Below the pieces are notes generated by a model that saw only the letters and a list, made by a program, of their open reading frames with translations, was not told the origin of the DNA and made no database searches. Of a stretch of 42,621 bases of DNA, positions 15,849 through 23,425 are shown in pieces. Origin of the DNA: Candidatus Coprenecus stercoripullorum. GTDB lineage: Bacteria > Bacteroidota > Bacteroidia > Bacteroidales > UBA932. Both the position numbers and the translations under genes were made by a program. The stretch lies in assembly GCA_018715745.1 (NCBI GenBank), contig DVLA01000022.1:1-42621 (forward strand), written 5' to 3'. The first letter of the stretch is position 1, and each line of letters starts with the position of its first letter.

Positions 15849-16568
15849 ATGAAAACGGGAAACAATATCGGCATGTCAGGCGCCGGGTGCACCATAGTCA
15901 TAGGGCTGACAATCCTCGGATGGTTTATCTATGCCGGCATGGCAAGATTCAAGGACAGCGACAGGTCGGTAGTCGTAAAAGGGCTCTCTGAAAGGGAGGT
16001 GGAAGCCGACCATGTAATTTGGCCGTTAGTATACAGATACGCCGACGACAACCTTCCGTCCCTGTACAGCGAAATGGAAAAGGCGGGAAAGATAATGCAC
16101 GACTTCCTTGTGACAAACGGCATAGACGAAACTGAAATCACGGTATCACCGGCCTCGGTAATAGACATACAGGCTGAAAGATACGGATACAACAAGGAAG
16201 ACCCTCTCCGCTACAAGGCCACCCTGGTCGTAACCGTAGCCACCGGCAAGGTCGACATAGTCAGGGAACTCATGACCAAGCAGGATGACTTGCTGAGAAA
16301 AGGGATAGTCATTGTCTCGAAAGACTATGAATTCCCGACTGTATTCTCTTTCGACTCGCTTAACGACATCAAACCGGAAATGGTAGCCGAGGCAACCAAG
16401 AATGCCAGGGCGACGGCTGAAAAATTCGCTGAAGACTCCGACAGCAGGATAGGCAAGATCCGCTCCGCCTCCCAGGGCCAGTTCACCATTTCGGACAGGG
16501 ACCAGAATACCCCGCACATAAAGGTAGTCAGGGTAGTGACAACAATAGTCTACTCCCTGAAAGACTAA
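15849..16568 (+). CDS. SIMPL-domain (DUF541) membrane-anchored protein
   Basis: A 239-residue protein with one N-terminal membrane segment (about 13-31, CTIVIGLTILGWFIYAG) and an extracytoplasmic SIMPL domain from about residue 38. Typical features are VVVKGLSEREVEADHVIW, the helix NLPSLYSEMEKAGKIMHDFL, and the C-terminal ATKNARATAEKFAEDSDSRIGKI block. Members form oligomers; the biochemical role is unknown. It heads a dense plus-strand run with a TAGTTTTG promoter 20 bases upstream, and the next gene follows after 8 bases. Confidence 0.85.
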   Translation: MKTGNNIGMSGAGCTIVIGLTILGWFIYAGMARFKDSDRSVVVKGLSEREVEADHVIWPLVYRYADDNLPSLYSEMEKAGKIMHDFLVTNGIDETEITVSPASVIDIQAERYGYNKEDPLRYKATLVVTVATGKVDIVRELMTKQDDLLRKGIVIVSKDYEFPTVFSFDSLNDIKPEMVAEATKNARATAEKFAEDSDSRIGKIRSASQGQFTISDRDQNTPHIKVVRVVTTIVYSLKD

Positions 16569-16576
16569 GCCCGCAA

Positions 16577-17104
16577 ATGAAGACGACGGCATTCGACTAT
16601 AACACCGTAGCCGACAGGCTCTCCGGCGGCATGTTCGCGGAATACCCCGTCCGCGGGGACGGGATGCGCCCGTTCCTTTATCCCGGCCTCGACCATGTTC
16701 TGCTCTCCCCCATGCGGATAAACTGCAGGATGTGCTCCGAAACGGAAATGGAACTGCATTCCAGGCACGAACGGTTTTCCTCATGGTGGAAAAGGAAAAA
16801 ATGCAGGCCGGACGGAAGGACGACCATAAGGAGAAGGGATGTTGTCCTGTGCGCGACCAACGAAGGCGGCACCCCGAGCCTGTACAGGGTAGCGCATATC
16901 CACGGCACGCTGTTGCTGCTAAGGAAGGACGGACGCGCAAAGCCCTATGAAAGCGCGACCGTATCCGATGTCCTTGGGGTAGTAATCGGAGGCACATTCA
17001 GAGGCGGCAGACCGTTAAGCGTCACTTCCAGGAAATGGCGCTACGCATCGAGGGCGTGGGGCCTGCCCTACAAGGCGATGAGGCTCAAGAAAAAACTATT
17101 TTAA
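16577..17104 (+). CDS. S24/S26-like peptidase fold, catalytic residues lost
   Basis: A 175-residue protein with the layout of a small S24/S26 signal-peptidase-like domain: PVRGDGMRPFLYPG, then RRDVVLC, LYRVAHIHGTLLLLRKDG, and DVLGVVIGGTFRGGRPL. In active members the first motif reads G-x-S-M-x-P. Here Gly29 takes the place of the nucleophile Ser. The usual HRV motif is YRV (Tyr103), and the GD(N) turn is KDG. A basic insertion (RMCSETEMELHSRHERF to WKRKKCRP) lies between. It is probably a non-proteolytic relative. It sits 8 bases after SIMPL and 10 before the GH5 gene. Confidence 0.65.
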   Translation: MKTTAFDYNTVADRLSGGMFAEYPVRGDGMRPFLYPGLDHVLLSPMRINCRMCSETEMELHSRHERFSSWWKRKKCRPDGRTTIRRRDVVLCATNEGGTPSLYRVAHIHGTLLLLRKDGRAKPYESATVSDVLGVVIGGTFRGGRPLSVTSRKWRYASRAWGLPYKAMRLKKKLF

Positions 17105-17114
17105 CCCGCATATA

Positions 17115-18407
17115 ATGAATTACCTGAAACAATTGCTGATATTTTCCGCAGCCCTGATGCTGTACCCATCATGCACGGCCGTGCATGACAACAGAATCAT
17201 ATACATAGAAGACGGGCAGTTTATCAAGAACGGCAAACCGTACTACTTTGTAGGGACCAATTTATGGTACGGTCCCATACTCGCCTCCGAAGGACAGGGT
17301 GGGGACAGGGAAAGGCTTTGCCGCGAACTGGACAGCCTGTCGTCACTCGGAATCCGCAACCTCCGCGTCCTGGTAGGCGCCGACGGGGACAGGGGCGTAT
17401 ATACCAAAATCGAGCCCACCCTCCAGTATGCACCGGGAAAATACAATGACACCCTGCTCAAAGGGCTGGACCATTTTCTCGTAGAAATCGGGAAAAGGGA
17501 CATGGAGGCCGTGCTTTACCTCACCAATTCGTGGGAATGGAGCGGGGGGTATTCCCAATACCTCGAATGGGCAGGCTACGGGGACATCCCCCTGCCAAGG
17601 GTCGAAGGATACGATGCCTATGTAGAATATGTATCGGACTTCATCCGCTCCGACTCGGCAAGGAACATGTACAGAAGGTTTGTTATGGACATAATATCCA
17701 GGACCAATACAGTGACGGGCAAGCCTTACCGTGACGACCCGGCCATATTCTCATGGCAGATATGCAATGAACCGAGGCCGTTTGCAGAAGACAACAAGGA
17801 GGGGTTTGCCGAATGGCTCGAAGAGACGGCCGGGCTGATAAAATCCATAGACCCCAACCACATGGTATCAACGGGAAGCGAAGGCAAATACGGATGCCAT
17901 ACAGACATACTGCTGTGGAAAAGCATCGGGGAATGTCCTGACATCGACTACCTTAACATTCACATCTGGCCTTTCAACTGGGGCTGGACCACAAGAGAGG
18001 ACATGGCGTCGGGCAACACGGACAACGCCATTTCCGAATCCCTCGAATACCTCGGCGAACACCTCAGGATAGCGGAAGAGATACGGAAACCGCTTGTAGT
18101 GGAAGAATTCGGATTTCCGAGAGACGGCGTTGCATTTTCTATGCACTCACCGGTTACGATGAGAGACACATATTATGCAGCAATGCTGGAAACGATTGTC
18201 CCGGAAGCGTCTTCCGGCGGATATCTCGCAGGCTTCAACTTCTGGGGGTGGGGCGGGACGGCCGTGCCTTCTGAAGACCACCTTATGTGGCAGCCCGGAG
18301 ACGATTATACCGGAGACCCGGCCCAGGAAGAGCAGGGGCTGTATTCTGTATTCTCTACCGACACCTCCACCGTTTCTGTCATACGCGGCATAACCTCCAT
18401 ACTGTAG
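17115..18407 (+). CDS. GH5-family glycoside hydrolase lipoprotein, mannanase-like
   Basis: A 430-residue lipoprotein with lipobox YPSC (Cys20) and a GH5 TIM barrel. The acid/base is Glu219 in SWQICNEPRPF. The nucleophile is Glu331 in LVVEEFGFPR (Glu330 is next to it). Aromatic and substrate motifs include NSWEWSGGYSQYLEWAG, VSTGSEGKYG and NIHIWPFNWGW. The general layout resembles GH5_7 beta-mannanases, so cleavage of beta-1,4-mannan is likely but the subfamily needs a tree. It is probably outer-membrane or surface anchored. No SusC/SusD pair is nearby, so it is not in a classical utilisation locus. Confidence 0.85.
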   Translation: MNYLKQLLIFSAALMLYPSCTAVHDNRIIYIEDGQFIKNGKPYYFVGTNLWYGPILASEGQGGDRERLCRELDSLSSLGIRNLRVLVGADGDRGVYTKIEPTLQYAPGKYNDTLLKGLDHFLVEIGKRDMEAVLYLTNSWEWSGGYSQYLEWAGYGDIPLPRVEGYDAYVEYVSDFIRSDSARNMYRRFVMDIISRTNTVTGKPYRDDPAIFSWQICNEPRPFAEDNKEGFAEWLEETAGLIKSIDPNHMVSTGSEGKYGCHTDILLWKSIGECPDIDYLNIHIWPFNWGWTTREDMASGNTDNAISESLEYLGEHLRIAEEIRKPLVVEEFGFPRDGVAFSMHSPVTMRDTYYAAMLETIVPEASSGGYLAGFNFWGWGGTAVPSEDHLMWQPGDDYTGDPAQEEQGLYSVFSTDTSTVSVIRGITSIL

Positions 18408-18410
18408 GTC

Positions 18411-18977
18411 ATGGCGGAAACTATACGGAACATAACCGCTCATATTCCGGCTGCCCGGTATATTGCCGGATATATGGACAGGGAAAGGTGCATGGCCGCC
18501 TGCCTCGGATGTGGGAATTACGGCAAGCTGTGGAAATGCCCTCCCTTCGATGATGATTTCCGGGAAACCCTCGGGCGATACTCGTCGGTATATCTCAGGG
18601 CTACTGTAATAACTCCGGAAGAAAAGGGGCTGCCGCTTTCGTCGGTATGGGACATGTTTCTGAAAACAAAACCCGCCCTTGAAAAAGAGATGCTTGAAAT
18701 GGAAGCCGATACCGGCGGACTGGCATTAGGCTATGCAGGGGACTGCACTTTCTGCGGCGGTATGCCGTGCCGGAGGACATACGGCATGCCGTGCCTGCAC
18801 CCGGAACTTGTACGCCCTTCCCTGGAAGCCTGCGGATTCGATGTATGCAGGACTGCATCGGAAATCCTGGGAACGGAAATAAAATGGGGAAAGGACGGCA
18901 TGGCGCCCGAATACATCACTGCCGTGAGCGGCCTGTTCTATGGCCGCACCGGCCCTAACGGCAGCAAGACCATATGA
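18411..18977 (+). CDS. DUF2284 cysteine-rich metal-binding protein
   Basis: A 188-residue cytoplasmic protein with ten cysteines. Nine follow the DUF2284 layout: C27, C31, C34 and C43 (ERCMAACLGCGNYG, WKCPPF), then C112, C115, C120, C128 (GDCTFCGGMPC, GMPC) and C141/C146. The spacing suggests iron-sulfur or zinc binding; function unknown. It begins 3 bases after the GH5 stop and overlaps the next gene by ATGA, so it is likely translated together with the porin-like protein. That pairing of a soluble cluster protein with an outer-membrane barrel is unexplained. Confidence 0.8.
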   Translation: MAETIRNITAHIPAARYIAGYMDRERCMAACLGCGNYGKLWKCPPFDDDFRETLGRYSSVYLRATVITPEEKGLPLSSVWDMFLKTKPALEKEMLEMEADTGGLALGYAGDCTFCGGMPCRRTYGMPCLHPELVRPSLEACGFDVCRTASEILGTEIKWGKDGMAPEYITAVSGLFYGRTGPNGSKTI

Positions 18978-20140
18978 AAGCCGTAACAGCCATTGCAATA
19001 ATTGCCGCGGCATTATCCGCCGCACCCCTGCGTGCAGCCGGGACAAAAGGCGGGGACACTCTCATAAAGAACGCCGCAATAGGAAAGTACAGCGACATGG
19101 ATTTCCAGATGAGAGGTTCGTTCAACGCAAGCATGCCGGAAAACGGAAGGACTTCGGCCAGATTCAGGATGGACAACTTCCGATGGAATGTGGAAGGGTA
19201 TATAGGCAAGAAAAAGAACATATACTACCATTTCAGGCAATCGTTCAATGCAAATTTCAAATCCAATGTGTTCGACGGCCTGCTCGCATCCATAGACTAC
19301 GCATACCTTACATGGAGGCCGGCGAGCCGTTTCTCTGTCACTTTCGGGAAACAGGTATTCGCGCTCGGCGGTGCCGAATTCCGTGCAGCCCCGGTATATG
19401 TAATGCAGTACAGTGATTTCGGAGGCAGCCTTGCATGTTACCAGATGGGAGTGACAGCCACCTGGCACATAAGTCCGGCACAGGAAATCGACTTCCAGAT
19501 ATCCAATCTGCGTGGAAACTGGGATGACGAATATTATTACGGGGCATTGCCGGAAGGGACTGAAGCCGCCGCAGCCCCGCTGCTGTACACCGTTAACTGG
19601 AACGGAAGCTTTTTGGACGAGGCTCTTGAGTTCCGCTATTCGGCATCGTTCGGGCAACAGACGAAAGGGCGCAACATGTGGATATTCACAATGGGCCAGT
19701 CCTACAGGAGAGAAAGGTGGGGAGCATACCTCGACATCATGTATTCACGCCAGGGTCTCGATGCAAACGGCCTGATCAGCCGGGACATGGTATTCAACGA
19801 CGGAGTGCTGCGCACGACGGCCAACACGGACTACGTCTCTATAATCGGGTATCTGCATTTCTTCCTGAGCCCCTCGTTTTCAGCATTTCTCAAGGGGGCC
19901 AGGGAATACGGCATGCTCTCCAGGCCTTTTGAAGGCATACCGGCAGGACTGTGCAGGACGAACTGGAACGGGCAGGCCTGCATAGAATATATGCCGACAA
20001 AAAGCAGGGACTTCCGCATATTCCTGCATTATAATTATTATGCCCTTGACTTCAACCCCCGTTCAAAGTTGCTGCCGTCCCGCAGCGAAAGGGAGCACAG
20101 GCTGTCATTAGGCATAATCTACATCATGCACGTTTTTTGA
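18974..20140 (+). CDS. Porin-like outer-membrane protein (OprO/OprP type)
   Basis: A 388-residue protein with a signal peptide (MKAVTAIAIIAAALSAAPLRA) and a beta-strand-rich body. Strands alternate with aromatic-rich turns, and the protein ends in an aromatic residue (YIMHVF), the usual outer-membrane assembly signal. The layout GKYSDMDFQMRGSFNA, RMDNFRWNVEGYIGKKKNIYYHFRQ, then SFSVTFGKQ-like strands is that of phosphate-selective porins O and P, but selectivity cannot be told from sequence. It overlaps DUF2284 by four bases, and the next gene follows after 24. Confidence 0.75.
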   Translation: MKAVTAIAIIAAALSAAPLRAAGTKGGDTLIKNAAIGKYSDMDFQMRGSFNASMPENGRTSARFRMDNFRWNVEGYIGKKKNIYYHFRQSFNANFKSNVFDGLLASIDYAYLTWRPASRFSVTFGKQVFALGGAEFRAAPVYVMQYSDFGGSLACYQMGVTATWHISPAQEIDFQISNLRGNWDDEYYYGALPEGTEAAAAPLLYTVNWNGSFLDEALEFRYSASFGQQTKGRNMWIFTMGQSYRRERWGAYLDIMYSRQGLDANGLISRDMVFNDGVLRTTANTDYVSIIGYLHFFLSPSFSAFLKGAREYGMLSRPFEGIPAGLCRTNWNGQACIEYMPTKSRDFRIFLHYNYYALDFNPRSKLLPSRSEREHRLSLGIIYIMHVF

Positions 20141-20164
20141 ACGGAAACCGCCATACTGAAAACA

Positions 20165-20833
20165 ATGGAAAAGACAGACATTCGCAAAGAGCTTGAAAAC
20201 GCGAGGAAACTATCCTCGGAAATGCGCTCCGGCAAAAGAAAGCCCGACATAGACACCTACTGGGAAGTCGTATGCGGGGACGTACTGCTTGCCGAAGAGA
20301 ACCTTAAAAAAATGGAAAGGCAGTGGGAAATAGCCGGGCTGGCCAGGGAAATGATAGAATACGCAACGATTCTCGAAGGCTACGACCACATGCTCAACAG
20401 CATTTACAACGCCGTATCGCGTATGCTCAAGGCCCTGTCCGGACACCCGCGCCTGAGAGTATCGCTTTTAAGGCTCCAATACCTGATTGTCTCGAGACTG
20501 GCAAGCATGACAGGGCATGAAATAAATCTGTGCGAACACATTGAAGAAGATATCCGCTTTTACAGCAGAAATATCGAAGCTGCCGATGAGGGACGCATGG
20601 AGGACATAGTTCCCGAAGGCTGTCTTAAAACGGACCCCGTAGAATGGACGGCCGGATGGGAAGAAGTTATCGACGAGGCCGACAGGAAAGCCTGCGAAGC
20701 CCTTAAGGACGTCCCCCGGGGCATGGGATTCTGCCATGCCTACTGGATTGAACTCGGAAACGTCCTCGAAAGAGACTACGGCATATCCTGGCAAAGCCCT
20801 GCATCCATGAACCCTGAAACAATGTTCGACTGA
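20165..20833 (+). CDS. Helical protein of unknown function
   Basis: A 222-residue soluble protein, mostly helical, with no signal peptide or membrane segment. The first 130 residues look like long amphipathic helices (DIRKELENARKLSSEMRSGK, LARE MIEYATILEGYDHM). Later parts contain Trp-rich DPVEWTAGWEEVIDEADRK and GFCHAYWIELGNVLERDYGISW. I do not recognise it. The 1-base gap to the DUF1963 gene suggests a joint role. The acidic helical-repeat look and the GFCHAYW segment recall small immunity or adaptor proteins, but this is only a guess. Confidence 0.6.
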   Translation: MEKTDIRKELENARKLSSEMRSGKRKPDIDTYWEVVCGDVLLAEENLKKMERQWEIAGLAREMIEYATILEGYDHMLNSIYNAVSRMLKALSGHPRLRVSLLRLQYLIVSRLASMTGHEINLCEHIEEDIRFYSRNIEAADEGRMEDIVPEGCLKTDPVEWTAGWEEVIDEADRKACEALKDVPRGMGFCHAYWIELGNVLERDYGISWQSPASMNPETMFD

Positions 20834-20834
20834 C

Positions 20835-21485
20835 ATGGGACAGATTTACATTACCGCATCCGCCACATCGGGAAAGACAGGAGTGTGCGCCTCCCGCATG
20901 TGGGGCAATCCCGCCCTGCCTGAAGGGTTCGGCTACCCCGTATATACAGACAATGAGGGAGACGACTACCCATACTTTTTCATCTGCCAGATAAATCTCG
21001 CGGAACTCGCCCCGTACGACAGGGAAAACCGGTTGCCTCATGCCGGATTGCTGTCCTTTTTCGCCAAAATAGACTGGTACATGGGCTACGATGCCCCGGC
21101 TGACTGCATAAGCGGGTACATAAGCGGCATTGAAGACGTAAAGGTCCTGTATTTTCCGGATTGCGCGAATTTCAGGGAAATAGTCCTTGTAGACGATGAG
21201 GGGCAGCCGACCTCTCCAGACGAACTGGCATTAAGCTTTTCACTTGCAAAGCCCGGAAAATACTGCGATGAACATATCCTGTTCGCCGAACCCGACCACA
21301 GGGAATGGGAAACATGGGATCATCCCTACGAAGACTGGGAGATACTTCTACAGATAGATTCGTTCAGCGGGAAAGACTTCAACCTCAACTTTATGGACTG
21401 CGGGGTCATGGACTTCCTGATCAGTCCCGAAAACCTGCGCCGCGCGGACTTCTCAGAAGTAAGGGCCATCGTACTGTCCACCTGA
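20835..21485 (+). CDS. DUF1963 (YwqG-like) protein
   Basis: A 216-residue protein of the DUF1963/YwqG family. The signature is visible in SRMWGNPALPEGFGYP, then YFFICQINLAELAPYD and the GLLSFFAKIDWYMGYD strand. A later part, HEILFAEPDHREWETW-like through DSFSGKDFNLNFMDCG, continues the fold. Members in Bacillus and other bacteria often sit near polymorphic-toxin and immunity genes, though the role is not settled. It starts 1 base after the unknown helical gene, and the run ends here with a 69-base gap before the sigma factor. Confidence 0.75.
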   Translation: MGQIYITASATSGKTGVCASRMWGNPALPEGFGYPVYTDNEGDDYPYFFICQINLAELAPYDRENRLPHAGLLSFFAKIDWYMGYDAPADCISGYISGIEDVKVLYFPDCANFREIVLVDDEGQPTSPDELALSFSLAKPGKYCDEHILFAEPDHREWETWDHPYEDWEILLQIDSFSGKDFNLNFMDCGVMDFLISPENLRRADFSEVRAIVLST

Positions 21486-21515
21486 GCGGCCCCGGCACTT
21501 TCCCGAAACCGGGAT

Positions 21516-21523
21516 TAACTTTC
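21516..21523 (+). promoter_or_regulatory. Candidate -7 box of the sigma-factor operon
   Basis: TAACTTTC differs from TAnnTTTG in one base and ends 31 bases before the ATG at 21555. It may be read by the housekeeping sigma or by the encoded ECF sigma factor itself; the sequence cannot decide. Confidence 0.4.
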
Positions 21524-21554
21524 CACCCCTTTCTGCTACTTTAATAATGAAGCT

Positions 21555-22052
21555 ATGACAAGAAAGGAGTTTGACCATATTTCAGCAGAACTGAGGGGCA
21601 GGGTTCTCGCCACTGTACGGCGTATCGGCAAAAACGGGGAGTTGTTCCCTTCCGATGAAGACATCGTACAGGAAACGCTGTCCGCCCTTTGGCAGATTAT
21701 CGAAAAAGGATATCCCGTAAGAAATACGGCAGCCATGGCTATAACCATCGCCAGGAACATCTGCATAGCCGGCTTGAGAAAAAAAACAGCAAAAAGGACG
21801 GACCTTGCCGATTTTGCGGGAGGATATTCCGCAACTGAAAATACGGACATATCCGACGTGGAGATTACCAGAAGCATCCTGCTGAGAGAGCTCACCCCTA
21901 CCCAAAGGGAATACCTTGAACTGCGTTACGAAGAGGAACTGTCCCTGGATGAAATTGCAGAAAGGACGGGCCGACGCAAATCCAGTGTCAAAACCACCAT
22001 TTCCATCGCAAGAAAACAGCTGCTCGAAAGACTTAAAAAGGATATACTATGA
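21555..22052 (+). CDS. ECF-type RNA polymerase sigma factor
   Basis: A 165-residue sigma-70 family protein of ECF size. Region 2 is seen around DEDIVQETLSALWQIIEKG and ITIARNICIAGLRKK. Region 4 is a HTH: LTPTQREYLELRYEEELSLDEIAERTGRRKSSVKTTISIARKQLLERL. It overlaps the anti-sigma gene by four bases (ATGA), so the two are probably translationally coupled. A three-codon upstream frame at 21547 ends inside its start codon. No membrane segment, so it acts in the cytoplasm. The target genes are unknown, but the operon itself is the first candidate. Confidence 0.9.
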   Translation: MTRKEFDHISAELRGRVLATVRRIGKNGELFPSDEDIVQETLSALWQIIEKGYPVRNTAAMAITIARNICIAGLRKKTAKRTDLADFAGGYSATENTDISDVEITRSILLRELTPTQREYLELRYEEELSLDEIAERTGRRKSSVKTTISIARKQLLERLKKDIL

Positions 22053-22585
22053 ACCTAAAAGACAGAAATACGCGCAAAGAAGCGATAAGGCGCTATCTCG
22101 ATGCGGAGACGACTCCGGAAGAAGAGAGGGACCTCTGCCGGTATTTTGCCGTCCATAATCCGGATAATGACGAAAAAACCGTAGCCCGGCTCCTTTCATT
22201 ACTGGAGCCTGATACCGGTATTTTCGATATTCTTTCAGAAAGAAAAGACAGGCGGGAAAAGGCCCGGACCTTTTCTATAAGAAAAGCGGTTGCCGCAATA
22301 TCCGCATGTGCGGCAGTTGCGGCAATTATCCTGTTCCTTTTGCCAGGCACAGATACCGGCACCGCAGCGCAGGAGGGGGCTCTGACGGGTGAAATCGCCG
22401 CCGGACTCTTGAAAGTCATGGAAATCGACGGGGAAAACATCACATCCGTATCGGCAGTCCCGTTCGGAAACACAGCCATAGTCACAGCAGATATGGCTGA
22501 CGGAAAATCTTTGAAGTATATCATGTCCTACGACAACTGCGAAGGAGCCGCATCGTTCATAGCGCTCAATGACATTGAACCATAA
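22049..22585 (+). CDS. Membrane-anchored anti-sigma factor, candidate
   Basis: A 178-residue protein with an N-terminal soluble segment, one membrane helix (about residues 78-98, FSIRKAVAAISACAAVAAI), and an extracytoplasmic C-terminal part. The N-terminus (RKEAIRRYLDAETTPEEERD, RYFAVHNPDNDEKTVARLL) has the length and charge of anti-sigma domains, but no zinc motif is seen. The C-terminal part (VMEIDGENITSVSAVPFGN) could sense a periplasmic cue. Position and coupling to the sigma gene are the main support. Confidence 0.7.
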   Translation: MNLKDRNTRKEAIRRYLDAETTPEEERDLCRYFAVHNPDNDEKTVARLLSLLEPDTGIFDILSERKDRREKARTFSIRKAVAAISACAAVAAIILFLLPGTDTGTAAQEGALTGEIAAGLLKVMEIDGENITSVSAVPFGNTAIVTADMADGKSLKYIMSYDNCEGAASFIALNDIEP

Positions 22586-22615
22586 TGAATTATAAATCGC
22601 AAAAATACGGAAACC

Positions 22616-23296
22616 ATGAATGCACTTATCGTATCACTATTCTGCGCTGCTGCCCTGAATGCCGAATGCGGGGCGCGGACGCAGGCCGACACTGCTGACG
22701 TTTACATAATAAACGGTCGGGAAATAGAACACTTTGACGGCAGCCAGCTGACAGGAAAAACTGTCAGTTCCTACGAAATAGTTACGGAAAACAAATGCAG
22801 GATCCACAGGATAACCGCCGAACCCGGCATCGATGAGCAGATGCAGATGCTTGATGAGAGGCTGAAAAATCTTAAAGGCACTATAGAAAGAGTAAAGGAC
22901 GATACATTAAGGATATACTACGGTCTGGAATCCCTTTCCGTCCCTCTCATGATAATAGACGGGGAAGAAAAGAGTCACCGGGAGCTTGGCGGGCTTGAAG
23001 CAAGTGACATAGCCTCCGTGGAGGTATATAAACCGGGTTCGGAGAAAGCGGCGGAATACGGTGACAAAGGGAAGAATGGAGTCGTATATATTACTACGAA
23101 AAACGCAAAAAACATGTTTCTCGGTGCGCGGATAATAATAGACGATATTCCCGCGACAGCGGAAGAACTCTTGAAAATCCCTCCGGCAAAGATTTCATCC
23201 ATGACCGTATACAAGAGGAATTCCGCTGAAAACATAAAGACTACCGGAGACTCATTGCGTGATTTGATAGTCATAAAACTGAAAGACAACAAGTAG
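22616..23296 (+). CDS. Secreted protein with tandem TonB-plug-like units
   Basis: A 226-residue protein with a short signal peptide (about 1-24) and three similar units. Unit B (110-162) is the clearest: PLMIIDGEEKS, then LEASDIASVEVYKPGSE, then YGDKGKNGVVYITTK. This is the plug strand of SusC-like TonB receptors. Unit A (29-67) has YIINGREIEHF and SSYEIVTENK. Unit C (171-224) has RIIIDDIPATAEELLKIPP and SSMTVYKRNS. No barrel follows, so it is a free plug-like protein in the periplasm. It lies 30 bases after the anti-sigma gene and ends before a terminator. Confidence 0.7.
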   Translation: MNALIVSLFCAAALNAECGARTQADTADVYIINGREIEHFDGSQLTGKTVSSYEIVTENKCRIHRITAEPGIDEQMQMLDERLKNLKGTIERVKDDTLRIYYGLESLSVPLMIIDGEEKSHRELGGLEASDIASVEVYKPGSEKAAEYGDKGKNGVVYITTKNAKNMFLGARIIIDDIPATAEELLKIPPAKISSMTVYKRNSAENIKTTGDSLRDLIVIKLKDNK

Positions 23297-23320
23297 GACA
23301 GTCCTGACGTCTGTATCTTC

Positions 23321-23361
23321 CATCGCCGGTACCGTAAGGAGTAGCGGCGATGAGTTTTTTT
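23321..23361 (+). terminator. Intrinsic terminator of the sigma-factor operon
   Basis: CATCGCC (23321-23327) pairs with GGCGATG (23346-23352) across an 18-base loop. A run of seven T (23355-23361) follows after two bases. It closes the sigma / anti-sigma / plug operon before the POT transporter promoter. Confidence 0.7.
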
Positions 23362-23362
23362 A

Positions 23363-23398
23363 TATTTTTGCTCCGCTTTTTGCTTTTTATTATATTCG
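23363..23398 (+). promoter_or_regulatory. Promoter of the tandem POT transporters
   Basis: Two readings exist. TATTTTTG at 23363-23370 is a full TAnnTTTG match. Alternatively its TTTTTG end is a -33 box, with TATATTCG at 23391-23398 as the -7 box 20 bases later. I prefer the second, because it ends 27 bases before the ATG at 23426, the usual distance here. Confidence 0.5.
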
Positions 23399-23425
23399 CA
23401 ACCTAATTTAAACCTATAATTTATT

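Noticed and set aside
21547-21558. Three-codon frame ATG AAG CTA TGA overlapping the sigma-factor start
   Set aside because: It could be a translation-coupling leader, but a frame this short arises easily by chance and nothing else supports it.
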